NCBI GenBank assembly: GCA_907163375.1
Contig: CAJQUW010012891.1
Coordinates: 132,501-196,500 of the forward strand
From: Prostheceraeus crozeri
Lineage: Eukaryota; Platyhelminthes; Polycladida; Euryleptidae
Reading direction: 5' to 3'
DNA: 64,000 bases
A model generated the notes under the pieces. It saw only the letters and a program-made list of their open reading frames with translations, was not told the origin of the DNA and searched no databases. This document shows positions 9,699-20,771 of this stretch, one piece after another (position 1 is the first letter of the stretch; each line of letters opens with the position of its first letter). Position numbers and translations under genes: made by a program.

Positions 9699-11404
9699 AA
9701 TCATGATCCTCCCGTTTGCTGCCATCACTTATGATAATCAAAGCTGTGACTGAGAATAATCAGCGTGAGAGCTGTAAATGAACACTGATAAGGATTGATT
9801 AATTCCAAACGAAGTCAGTAAACTGCTTGAAACCCAATCATTATCGTTTCAGCTGATTATCTACCCCAATTTCTGAACATTAGTTTGCGACCTAAATAGA
9901 TGTAAATATGCTATAAAAACATTGGCATGAAACAACTTATTGATTGACAATATTACAGCTTAACATGGCAATCCAATGCTATCCAATCCTAAGATAACAT
10001 GCCTTAGGCGCCTTTTCAGGTTGTTAAGTATGGCTTGCAATGAGGTGGCCCCCAACTCCCTGTAGCCCTTAACAGCCCCCGCTCTCCCCTATAATAAATT
10101 GGAGAAATTTTCAGAAATATGTGGGAAAAACGCAAGTTTTTCAGTGCTCCATGAAAGTAGGTCTGTAACTCTGCTATCGAGGGGTTACAGCACTGTAGCA
10201 AGACAGCAGAAACAATACAAGAAAACGTCAACCATCTAATGGTGGTCTCTCACTCTGCTCAGATGGACTTAATCGGTGAAATTCATTCCCCAAAAGAACT
10301 AGGATAGAAACGCCGTTGTCTGATTCTAATATTTATCGCTCACTCAGCAACTATGAAGTGCAATGAACTTGACAAATTCCGATAAAATAGGAGAAGTCCT
10401 GAAAATAAGAATAGTAATAAAAAAAGTAGGTCTGTGAGGCCTGCAATATTCACCAAAAAGTGAAAGGAACTGTCAGAAATCCATCTTCTAATGATAATCA
10501 AGAAATAGACTAGAAGGTTCTCAATGACTAGTTACAACGCTATTTTCAATAAATGGTCCTAAAATTCGGCTTCAATAACCCTGTCCCAGGGTAAGGCTAA
10601 AAACATATGAGTAGCAGAGACGGTCTCAGCAACATCAAAAACTATGCTTCCGTTAAAATTTTAGTCGGAAAACCAATAGCCTCTGACTGCCAGTTGAAGA
10701 AGGCCTACTTATACCTGATTTCAAACTCAGACTATTAATTTTCCGCTTAAAATTTGTTGCTGAGGACGTTTCTGTTTTTTGCACTTTATCTCGAGACTTT
10801 TTCTGAAACAGTTTTATCAAAACCATTAAAGACCATTTCGCAGGAGGACTATTTTGACTTGACTCCGTGACTTCAACTATGCAGCACATGCCACTGCTAG
10901 GGCAATCCACGAACCTATGTCCAACAACTATGATACTAATATGATTTCAACTTTGATTATATGGTATAATGGTCTCGATCAAATCCTTCAATTCGTAGGC
11001 TTTTTCTCATAAGTAGCCACAACTCGATTTTCATAGCAAATCGTGCAACTTTGCTACAACGGACTTTAATTTATTATTGATTCACTTATGAAGAATAGAA
11101 AGGCAAATGAAACATGCAAGCTGTAACTTCAGAGCATCGACATAGACCATATATATACACGTATTTTATCCGCTAAATTGATACCAACACATTCAATATA
11201 CTGTACTACAAAATACGTCATTGGAATTTAGTGCTTACGTGCGATATAGCGTTGTTCCCATAAAACAACCAGTTATGCTTTTAGATAAATTGATGTCAGA
11301 TATACACGATATGATTTGAAATTTATCAAAGTTTGTGTCGCGGTACTCGCGAGGTTCCTCTAGAGACCTTGGATGGCTGTTTACAATGACAAAATATATT
11401 TTTT
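9699..11404. other. No gene seen
   Basis: AT-rich sequence. Short frames at 10016-10231 and 10653-10910 (minus) lack recognisable domains, splice partners or biased composition. Nothing else could be supported. Confidence 0.4.
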
Positions 11405-11594
11405 GTAACGTTATTACGCTTGAAACGTAATAACGTTACATTCTATGCAGCATTTAAGAAGCGAGTGAAAATCAATTTCACAATTGTTCCATCATAAGTG
11501 ACCGATGATAGCTTATGATATGAGATTATGCCACATTCGACTTAATAGATAATCCTACAGATTAAAAAATCGCTCTGAAGCGTAATGACGTTAC
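11405..11594. mobile_element. Small MITE-like element
   Basis: GTAACGTTATTACGCTT at 11405-11421 faces its near-inverse AAGCGTAATGACGTTAC at 11578-11594. The left end carries an extra inverted copy (to about 11439), so it forms a compact palindrome by itself. T-runs flank both sides, so the target duplication cannot be defined. Confidence 0.5.
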
Positions 11595-11927
11595 GTTTTT
11601 TACATGTGTTATACAATGTAAAATTTCTCAGCAAAAATTAAAGATTGAATGAATCTATACACATTTTTCTATCATTCTTGACTTGATTTTAAAGTATTAC
11701 TGTTGAAAAGAAAAATATTTAACTCTCGTGCAATAGAAAATCATGATGAAATTCACGTGAAAAATGATGTAAATTCAGCCAAATTGTCCATACATATTGT
11801 TTTCAAAATACACTGATAGTGTCTTAGAGGTACTTGTCCGTCTCAGTTCTTACATCGAGGAGTCTGAGATCAACTGTGCTCATGATTGGTACTATGTAAA
11901 TGGATACAACAAGTAAATGATCATCAA

Positions 11928-12913
11928 CAGACCTGCCAACCTAGTGAAATGAAAATCCTGGACAAAAATTAACATCACCAATATGGTCGAGTGATTGATA
12001 GTCGCAGTTTCATAGTTCATTATTCAATAGTCTAATAGCTCACATTCCATTGTCATCCTATACACAAATCTCCTTAGTTTTTCTGTATTGTTACCCGTTG
12101 GCATGTTTGGTTGGTTGAAAAACTTGAAAAACTAAGGAGATATAGGATGATAATGAAATGTGAGCTATGAAACCATTGAATAAGGAACTGTGACTATCAA
12201 TGAGCTGTGGTAAATGTGCATATCTGTTAGATGTCAATAATGACAGTGATAATTTGTAATTCAGTATAGAGACTTCAAATGATGTAGCACTTGATTTCCA
12301 GAACATTTTTGACATAGGATTTCTTTACATCGCAATTGACAAAGCCAGGTCGGCGAAATATATATTTATATTGACAGATTACACTAATTTTTGAGCGTAG
12401 ATAGACTGAAAAATAACATATTTCAATAATTTCAACTTATAAACAACAACAAAGAGAATGATGTCAAAGTTTTTCTTTACCAAATCAATAGAAATAACAA
12501 AAAACGAAATTATTTCGTTTAATGAAAATTAATTGAAGAAATTACTAGTAACAAGAAATAATTTTCGCGTCAATTCATTGGCTTTCAAATGTGTGTTTTC
12601 GTTGGATTGTTGTGCATAAATAAAACGTAGTAAAGGTTGTGTGTTGCTTCGGTGCGGCGTCAGTTTTTTTGAAATTCTTGTATATATAAAACTTTGTGTT
12701 TCCGCGTGTACCGCAAACTTCATGTAGGTTTTGTATCTTTAAGATTGCGCGCGCAGAGCAAACGTTTTTGAAGTATGTGCTCCAAAACTGTTAAAAATTC
12801 ATTTTTGCATAACAATCTTGATATCCGGGACAATCTTACGCTTTTGCGGAACATCCGGGACAGCTCCAGAATCCGGGAATCTCCCGGAAAATCCGCAACA
12901 GTTGACAGGTCTG
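11928..12913. mobile_element. Non-autonomous DNA transposon, CAGACCTGCCAAC family (copy 2)
   Basis: A 986-bp element with outer CAGACCTGCCAAC and a closing inverse ending CAGGTCTG. It is flanked by the 6-bp repeat CATCAA (11922-11927 and 12914-12919). The right end holds several CCGGGACA and CTCCCGGAAAATCCG strings. The shared GATTGCGCGCGCAG block near 12743 links it to the copy at 3737-4449. A nested imperfect palindrome occupies about 11994-12205. No transposase frame is present. Confidence 0.8.
11994..12205. repeat. Imperfect palindrome inside the transposon
   Basis: The left arm (for example AGCTCACATTCCATTGTCATC and TCTCCTTAGTTTTT) is inverted in the right arm (AAAAACTAAGGAGA, AATGAAATGTGAGCT). 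Arms are about 80-90 bp with a loop of about 40 bp. It may be a separate MITE nested in the larger element, or part of that element's own structure; copy 1 of the family lacks it. Confidence 0.65.
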
Positions 12914-12919
12914 CATCAA

Positions 12920-15900
12920 GAAACTAAACGAGATGAGGCCTCTTCCCAGAGATATATTTTTCGAGAAGCAAAAGTTCGCACTTTGAATGATATATAAAGA
13001 AAAACTTACTTGAGATTGCCAGGTTCAACATCTGTGCAAAAAAGTGAATCAAAAATTATACATTACAAAGTGAGTAAAGAAATAACTTCACACAAGTGAC
13101 TTAATCGCACTCGTACTATGCAATGAATTTGTTTTTGTCAAAGTTAGAGTGCAATGCACCGCTGACAATTGGCTTTAATCAGAACTCTAAGAAGCTAGAG
13201 AAGGTGAGGAGTCGTTCGCATCGAATAATTTGTGGTTTTCTGATTGTATGTACTCGTCTCTCGCACCATATATCATTCGGCAAAGAAATAATGCTCTGAA
13301 GTTATTTCACGGACCATCGAATGATATAATTTCCTGTAACTTCCTTCGTGCACGTTGTGTGGGCAAGCTTCCTTTATATGAGTTTTGCAAACACTGAGCC
13401 ATTTGACCTTCTCTTTCGTTTTACATTTTGGGATAGTTTGTAATAGTTTGTGTATCGTTCTCTGAGAATTACTGTTATTTGCGATTTAATGAAATGTATG
13501 CTTTCCACTCTTGACGAAACAAACATTTTATTGCAATGCCTGATCAAATTTCATCAACAAAGAAGTTTCTTGAGTCAATGCATTAGAGAAAACCTTCCAC
13601 CACGCTCTTATTGGTTCCATTTACTAAGAGAAAATGACATTGATACTACAATCAATCGCTACAACTAGGAAGAGAATATTCCATAAAGAAATTGGCAAGA
13701 ATTCAAGAACTCTTACTAATATTGATGGCCATGTACAATTGAGAACCCAGTGTCCACGAAACGTTATTACTGACAACAATAGTTTTGGAATGATCATCTA
13801 ATGTATCATTAATGATAGCGTCAACCATATTGCAAAAGATATATCTGATTTGCTACAAAAAATTTGAAAATCCTCGCCTCGTGTTCTACAGATATCTACC
13901 TGAACCACAATTTGAAATTCAAATTTTAGGTTCCAATGTGGGTAGTTCAATTTCTTTCGAATCAGGAGAATTTGTCCCATCAGTGACAAGGTAATCTTGC
14001 TGATCACATTTTGCACTTGTTTTACTGTCTTGAATGTCGTTTTGTGGTTCAGGTTGAAGGATTTTATACCAGTATTATCCGCACAACCACAGCTCAAAAG
14101 AATGAATTAAACCAAACTCGTGCCAAGATTGATTGCAAATTCAATGCCGGTAATTATTCTATAAAAGAATCTCCCAGGTATTTCATACATCATGCAGTGC
14201 ATAAACCAGAAAAAAGTGCAAATCCCACTATATTGGCAGTAGGACCAACAACTCTTCACCTGCATATTTGTGTGAAAGAAAATATGAACAACTCAACTTC
14301 TTCTATCTTTTAATACAACATCAAATATGACGACAAAAATTTTGATCTGCAATGCCTCAACGAGAAAGTGATGAGTCTACTTTGAGACTCATGAAAACCA
14401 TCCACATTAAAGAATAAAAGCCTAACATACATTCACGACAGAAAAGTGAAGAACTTCAAGATTTCTCCTTTCAGGTGGTTGAAGGCGGCCTAATTTTCGA
14501 CATGCAAGATCTATAGTCCTATTTCAGGTTTTACAACGCCGAAATATAGCAATGCATTCTTAGTTTTCAATCATTAATGTGACGTAAGCATGTTTCAATC
14601 TCAAAACTTTGTATTGCATCTCTTTACAATGGCGATCGCGTAGATCGCCGAAATGTGGCAAAGCTAAATAAATAATATTTTTCATCTATTCTTCTTGGCA
14701 TTCCCAAGTTACTCAAAAAAATTCTGTGTAACGAGATACCTACTGGAATCAAACAGATTCATGCTCGTCTGAAAAATCTTTTTTAAAAAGTATAACATTT
14801 CTGAGACTGTTATTCTAATTCCGAACAAGGATAAAAAACATTGCTTGTCTGTGAGCACTGTAATAAGCGCCACTAATGAGAAACGAAGAGTCATTTCTAT
14901 TACTGATAAGTAAGCACATGAAAACCGGACTTGCTTCTAAAAGTGGCATGTATGGACACTTTCCTAACGAGGCGAATTTCAAAATAATTTGTAAACTCAA
15001 GGCGAGGTTGAAGAAGGCGACTGAAGCAATATGCACTCGGTCCAAGACAGAATCTTCATGAATATTCAACTTGTGACGCAATCGAAACTGTGTAAGTGCA
15101 CCACGAATTACGAATGTACATACTGACCAACTACTGCCGATGAACTGATGGAAGGGGTTCATTTTCTTTGCTCGTCACCTGCATTTCTTGCAATGTTCAT
15201 ACTGAAAGACATAATGAGTGACTTGATTCTCACAATAAATACCGAAAGTATTGATGCATTTTTAAGCTTACGTCAAATTTAAGATGATGTGTGTTTTTAG
15301 AGGGATCTGGATTTCAGAGGTCTGTGGTTGTGTTATTTCTACTACTTGAAGAATTCAATCGAAGCGCTGATAAGCAGTTGATTGTTGGAAAGGCATCCGT
15401 TAGGGGAAAATGAATTTCGCCAATTAACTAAATAGTACCGCTCCGTAGAGCGCTATTTGATTTAAAATCCTGCTGACTAACTTCTAAGTACCAAATGAGA
15501 CGGCGCGATTTTTGTTGCATTTTCTAGTCTCACCTTCACCAAGTTTTTCGGGAAGTTTGGTGAGTTGTTAGATGAAAGAGAAATTATTTTCTAGACAAGA
15601 AACTAAAAAGAAGATCACGCTATATAACAAGAATATGTTGTCAAATATGGACTCTTAGTTCCAATTTACATACTACAGATAATTTTCATCTCATATCTAT
15701 TTTTAAAACAACATATCCAAGTAAATATTGACATGTTACCCAGCCGCAGTGGTGGTCAAATTTCTACCCGCACAAAAGTGTTGGATGTCACAGCTAAATA
15801 ACTGCCAAAACTAAGCCCGTAGCGATGAACCCCATCATTGGCGGGAATATCTTGGAGAAAAACACTGCAAGTCTATGAAATTACCAGTTTACATTAAAAG

Positions 15901-16315
15901 TATATACCAGGTGTAAGTGGCCGCGACAAACATGATAGACTTAATATGAATCCTTCAAATATACACTCTATTCAAGCATTGCTACCACAGACATCAGTTC
16001 AATTAAGACAAACACACTAAGAGATGAAAGAATTCCAATGGATTTATCACAATCTCGATAAATCAGATATCCAAAGTATTCATTTGATTATTTAGATGAA
16101 AGATTCAAACAAATAACCACAGCAACTGCCAGTAGTCCAAATAGAGGTCTTGAATGTAACATTCTCTCTTCAAATTAGGAGATGTCACTTCAAATTACAA
16201 CGCCGGAAATTTCTTATCAAATGTACTGCTTCTCATTCAAGAAAAACAGAGTATTCTATCATATGCTTTCTATTTAAATCATTGTACTGATTGTACTATG
16301 GATGCACGCTTACTT
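12920..16315. other. No supported gene
   Basis: AT-rich sequence with several frames of 60-115 codons (for example 13450-13668 plus, 14011-14313 plus, 14815-15162 minus). None shows a domain, a signal, a consistent exon boundary or relation to the mobile elements. I treat them as chance frames. Confidence 0.4.
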
Positions 16316-16377
16316 TAATTGACATCGAATATCTTAATCCATCTCAATAATCTTAATGTTTGGTGTTCGATGTCTGT
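16316..16377. mobile_element. Micro-MITE (62 bp), ACATCGAA family
   Basis: A short palindrome with GACATCGAA at the left and TTCGATGTC at the right, flanked by the 8-bp direct repeat GCTTACTT (16308-16315 and 16378-16385). It shares termini with 17836-17884 and 18033-18107. An 8-bp duplication fits hAT-type transposition. Confidence 0.7.
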
Positions 16378-16385
16378 GCTTACTT

Positions 16386-17827
16386 CTTTTCATAGAGCAA
16401 GTATTTATGGGTAGAGTCGACCATAGAGTAATACCTACTCTATGATACTACTTATATAGGAGAGTCATCTCGGTAGTATATAAATTTGCAAACGTCGACT
16501 TTTTTTCAACAGTGCTCAAATAATTTTTTGGACAGCAGGAACGCATTCTCCGCAAAAAACTGAATCTTTTGATGTAAAAATTTTCACCAACATAATGCGC
16601 AGGAAATTTTCCATTCAATGTTAACAGTATTCGACACGAGTCATAAAACAAGAATACACAAATTTTGGGAAATTTCGACCATTTGTCGAAGGCTATTGAT
16701 CTACTAAAATTAGTGTTTTCAATGCGATCCACTGGTATGTTTTCACTGTGACGACTTACGTCCAATTTGCGCTACAGCAAGTCAAATGATGCACAAGAAT
16801 AGTATTTCTTAGATGCAACGTGAAAACTGCAATAATATAAAAAATACAAAGCACATAATTTCACGCTCATAAGTAAATCAGCTACATTTTATCATCAATA
16901 AAATTTCACATCAAAGCGATTTACAAATATGTCTGAAACTCACCGTTTCCAGCTAGTACAACATATACCATAGTTGTTGTTGTTCGATGTCTATGATATA
17001 TACAATGTCTATTTACATGTAATTCTAGGATCCTGATAGACCCAATAAATCTAAACCTTTTCGTTGTCCGGTAACTAAGAGACAAGCAAACATTTGAACA
17101 GGGATAAAAATTTTGATTCAGAGAAACAGGCATTAAGAAATTCAGCCCATTGTCTTTGAATTCAGCGTCCATGGCAATGTCTTAAGTCCGTTACATCTGC
17201 TTTTGATTTGAAACTTCATCACCGTTAACTTCATGCTTCATCACTTCATGCCGTTGAAACTTTAACTTCATTCATTATAATTTACTTCGAACGATTCATG
17301 GTGAGTTTTAAGATCATCACATAGGATCAGATCGATTGCGCGATTCCTATTCTATCGACATTCCGTTCATAATTCTTGATTCAGCAATTCAATTCACAAT
17401 TCATTAAATCTGAATTAAATAAAATACGCAACAAATGCGTTTCAGTTCTGTAATTGCTAAAAAGAGACAAGGAGAAAGAACGTTTGTTGCTCACTTACAA
17501 AGGTTTCAAATTCATGCCATATCAGCTGATTTTTTCTGGCTTCGTTGCGCACAAAGTGGAAACACGTGTATTTCCCGTCCATCCCTTTATAACATTAAAT
17601 TTCTTTTGGAAAAACTTTTGATTCACTTTGATAAAGAGTTGACGGCTAGTAGCAAATCATATGCAGAGGACCACGAGTATAGCATTGTCAATGTCAGTTT
17701 TTGCCTTGCTTGGGCAGTGAGGTAAGCTAGCTTCCTTAATTCCTTCGCTTTACATTTGCCTGTTGTATTGTGAAACCGACTGAAAGGGAAAATTAAAGTT
17801 TGACACAGAGATATTATTGACAGCAGC
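16386..17827. other. No supported gene, plus one MITE scar
   Basis: Minus frames 16448-16765 and 16921-17172 and plus frame 17435-17725 show no recognisable domain. At about 16969-16995 a stub running from CATAG to TTCGATGTCTATG lies between ACATATAC and ATATATAC (7 of 8 identical). It looks like an internally deleted member of the same micro-MITE family. Confidence 0.4.
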
Positions 17828-17835
17828 GGTTAGAG

Positions 17836-17884
17836 CATAGACATCGAACATCAACAATTAGGTGCTTAGTGTTCGATGTCTGTG
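17836..17884. mobile_element. Micro-MITE (49 bp) with perfect 8-bp target duplication
   Basis: Begins CATAGACATCGAACA and ends TGTTCGATGTCTGTG, almost a pure hairpin. It is flanked by GGTTAGAG on both sides (17828-17835 and 17885-17892). Only about 20 bp of loop remains, among the shortest plausible transposed units. Confidence 0.8.
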
Positions 17885-18032
17885 GGTTAGAGCACCAGCA
17901 ACAATCCGGTATCAATTTCTAAAAATGTTGGTGATTTTCCTTTGATGTTCCTTTCATTTGCTTCAGTCGAGTCTGAATAATTTTATCTTGTCTTCTTAGC
18001 GTTGTTATGCTGTCCTTCACCATAGGTGTTCG

Positions 18033-18107
18033 CATAGACATCGGATTGCTTATTTGGGACTAATAATGTAATAATGTCCTAATTATGAAATCCAATGTAT
18101 GTCTATG
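18033..18107. mobile_element. Micro-MITE (75 bp), same family
   Basis: Begins CATAGACATCGGATT and ends with an inverted GTCTATG, with flanks GGTGTTCG and GGTGTTGT (6 of 8 identical), a slightly mutated 8-bp target duplication. It is the third member of the family within 1.8 kb. Confidence 0.65.
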
Positions 18108-18115
18108 GGTGTTGT

Positions 18116-19164
18116 GATCCGATGGCATTCACCAGTCCATGTTTTCTTCAAGTGTTTATCTCCACTAATCGAGAACATTGCAAATGAGCTCTGTTGTTAA
18201 GTGTGTATAAACAAATAAAGTGCTTCTTCCGCATTTGCTGTTCCTGACTGCCTCTACTCTCAAGCACATTAGTACGTTGCAAAACTATATTGAAACAGAT
18301 TATATTAGCAGTATTATTTGGATTATCCAATCACTTTACTGTATTTATATTTTCTGATTGAGGCTAATCATTAACTAAAACTGCGCCGGTGGAAAGTTAA
18401 ATCGATTATATATTCAGCCGAGAGAATTGTAATTAATGAACAACGAGCAATTACACCACTCTTGTTTGAGGTACTTAATGAACCAAATCCATGGATGCGT
18501 CAAAAGAAATACTATTACGTGTATATTGTAATCACTGCAAAATAAAGTAGTTAAGGAAAGATGGCACAAAAGGCACTTTTTGGTCCGGTGCCGGCCAGAC
18601 TAAAAAGATGTCTGATTTGGTGCATCTACGGGACTAAGTAGCCTAATAACCTTAATAGAACTTCACCTAGCGTATGTGAAAGACAAAACAGCAAAGAGGA
18701 AGTTCGAAAAGAAGACTGTCTGGTCTAAAAGCCTGATTCTTCTACATGAATCATCTTATGACTACCCGAGGAAAATCTGCTGCTTGCTTGAGAAACCAAA
18801 GAAATCTATTGAGGCGATATTCTTTTAAACAATGAAATGCGTAATTAAACCCATAGTGGGTCTTCCGCATGCATGGACGAACATGCAGTATAATCCGCTT
18901 TATAATCTCGCTGCAACTTGTTTAACACCATCATTCAAAATTACCTGTTACATGCTTTGTAAAAAATTATTCGTGATGACAGACATTCACATTGACCCCT
19001 TGAGTGTGCGTTATAACTCTTACTTAAGTTATATTACTGCTGCACAGATTAATCTCTTTCATTGGAGAATTTTTGTCATGTATTAGACATTTAAATCAGA
19101 TGTCAGAAATCGAAATCGGTTATAAGATCTTACATCTCGTGTTTTGAAGCAGTTGTGATGGCCA
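18116..19164. other. No supported gene
   Basis: AT-rich, no recognisable coding or structured element. The 84-codon plus frame at 18832-19086 lacks a family signature. Confidence 0.4.
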
Positions 19165-20022
19165 ATGCATTTGAAGATAAAGATAGTCGCCAAATTCACT
19201 AATCTAAAACAAGGCCCAATAACAATAAACACCAAAATGAAGACAGTGCAATATGAAAGTAATGCACGAGCGCTTTCGTGGTCTACAGTCACTGGTCAAC
19301 AGTTGCTGACTGCTTTTAATTGTGTTCACAATAATCTAGAGTTCACCTGTGAAAACGAGTCTGCTGATGGTGGCATGCCCTTTTTAGATGTTTTGGTGAA
19401 ACGATCATGTACAGAGGGCTGTCAGTAGTGTGTTTAGGAAAACCTCATGGACTGGTTTGCTCAACTTTCATAGTTATGTCCCCTTGCAATACAAGTCAGG
19501 TCTTGTACGTTCTTTGTATAAACGAGCTCAGAAAATCAGTTCATTGTCTACTTCAACAGCTAAAAAGTCCATGCTATTTGTGACATTACGTGAAAATTGC
19601 CATCCTGAGGATTTTATAAATGAGTATAACTGTACTTCTGATGTTGAACCAATTATTGGCCCAATGTAAAGATGTTTATATCCGTCTGCCTTTTTCGGTG
19701 ATTCGTTGTTAGGGTTTATTTGTAAACGCATTTTTATAGCCACGAAAAAGGCTTACCCGTCGTGCAAGCCGGTGTTCATTTATGCTACTAGGCGTATTCC
19801 TGTGCATTCTTCGCCATAGTGATTGACAGTTCATTTGTACCGTTTTGAGTTGTTACCAGTTTTCCCTAGTTGTTGCATTTCATTTCACTTTGTCGTTGCA
19901 CATGAATAGAGACCACGAAAGCTCTCGTGCATTACTTAATATTACATTGTTTTGATTTCGGTGTTAATTGTAATTGGATATTGTTTTGAATTAATGAATT
20001 GGGCGACTATCTTCATCTTGTG
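19165..20022 (+). pseudogene. Penelope-like element relic: RT C-terminal part with inverted ends
   Basis: Plus-strand frames encode the end of a PLE reverse transcriptase: FNCVHNNLEFTCE, GGMPFLDVLVKR, then WTGLLNFHSYVPLQYKSGLV with RSLYKRAQKISS, and further on KPVFIYATRRIPV. The LNFHSxxPLQYKxGL block is characteristic of PLE RTs. A stop and frame change at about 19426-19430 and a second at about 19667 show it is dead. Arms at about 19165-19290 and 19908-20022 are inverse copies (AGTAATGCACGAGCGCTTTC facing GAAAGCTCTCGTGCATTACT), the inverted-terminus arrangement known for PLEs. Confidence 0.75.
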
Positions 20023-20725
20023 TTCTGCAAATTTATGATGAGATAATAAATAGCCTATGACCTGTATTGGTAATCGGACATCTGAATTGGTCGAATTATG
20101 TGAAAATAGTTGAGTGGACTCTGGTTAAAATCGTCAAACCATCGTGCAGCTTATCAAAAATGTGCAATAGGCAAAATTCTATTATTCAATCAAAGATCAT
20201 TGTGTTTAGTTGAGTTTCATGCACAGCACAGTTTTCAGTCAAGGAAAATGCTTTGGTTTATCTCGAATTCAAGAAAATTATAGAAAACCAGAAACAATAC
20301 TATGAGAATAGATTAAGATTATAATTTTTGAGAAGCTCTCATAGCCAAAGCAAACATGTCATTCACTTTTTTTCGATGGTCTCTGATCAGGAGTTCCGCC
20401 TGATGATCAGCTGCAGTGCAAGCTTGAAAAGCGTCACAACAATATAGAAAGATGATAATCAGTGTAGGACTACTTGTCTTGCTTATGAAAATGGCATCAA
20501 GTCTTTCAATAATCCGATTTTGATGGATGGCAAAACTTAAAAACACATGTTCTTGATATTTTCAAGTGCTTTGAAATTGATGTAGTGTTGAATATAGCGA
20601 TATCATCAATGTGCAGAACGTTTCTATTATTCTGGAAGTGACTGACCATTGCATTCATTTTTTTTCATAGCCTACATCTTATAAAATTTTCAATCAACAA
20701 TAGTTCGCATTTTATTCTTTTGCAG
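20023..20725. other. Intergenic upstream of the ubiquitin-like gene
   Basis: No element or gene recognised. The minus frame 20319-20546 is unsupported. The promoter and 5' exon of the gene downstream are expected in or beyond this stretch, but no TATA or initiator element stood out. Confidence 0.35.
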
Positions 20726-20771
20726 GTTATTATAATTCTACAACAACTTTAAGAAATGGCTACCTGTGGAG
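20726..20771 (+). CDS. Exon 1 of the ubiquitin-like gene (start codon exon)
   Basis: A pyrimidine-rich stretch ending TTTTGCAG (to 20725) suggests a 3' splice site, so a non-coding upstream exon probably exists. After a 30-nt leader the first ATG, in context AAGAAATGG, encodes MATCG plus one base. The donor is GAG|GTAAGT at 20772. The one left-over base (phase 1) fits the acceptor at 23751. An alternative acceptor at 23722 would give phase 0 and is rejected. Confidence 0.7.
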
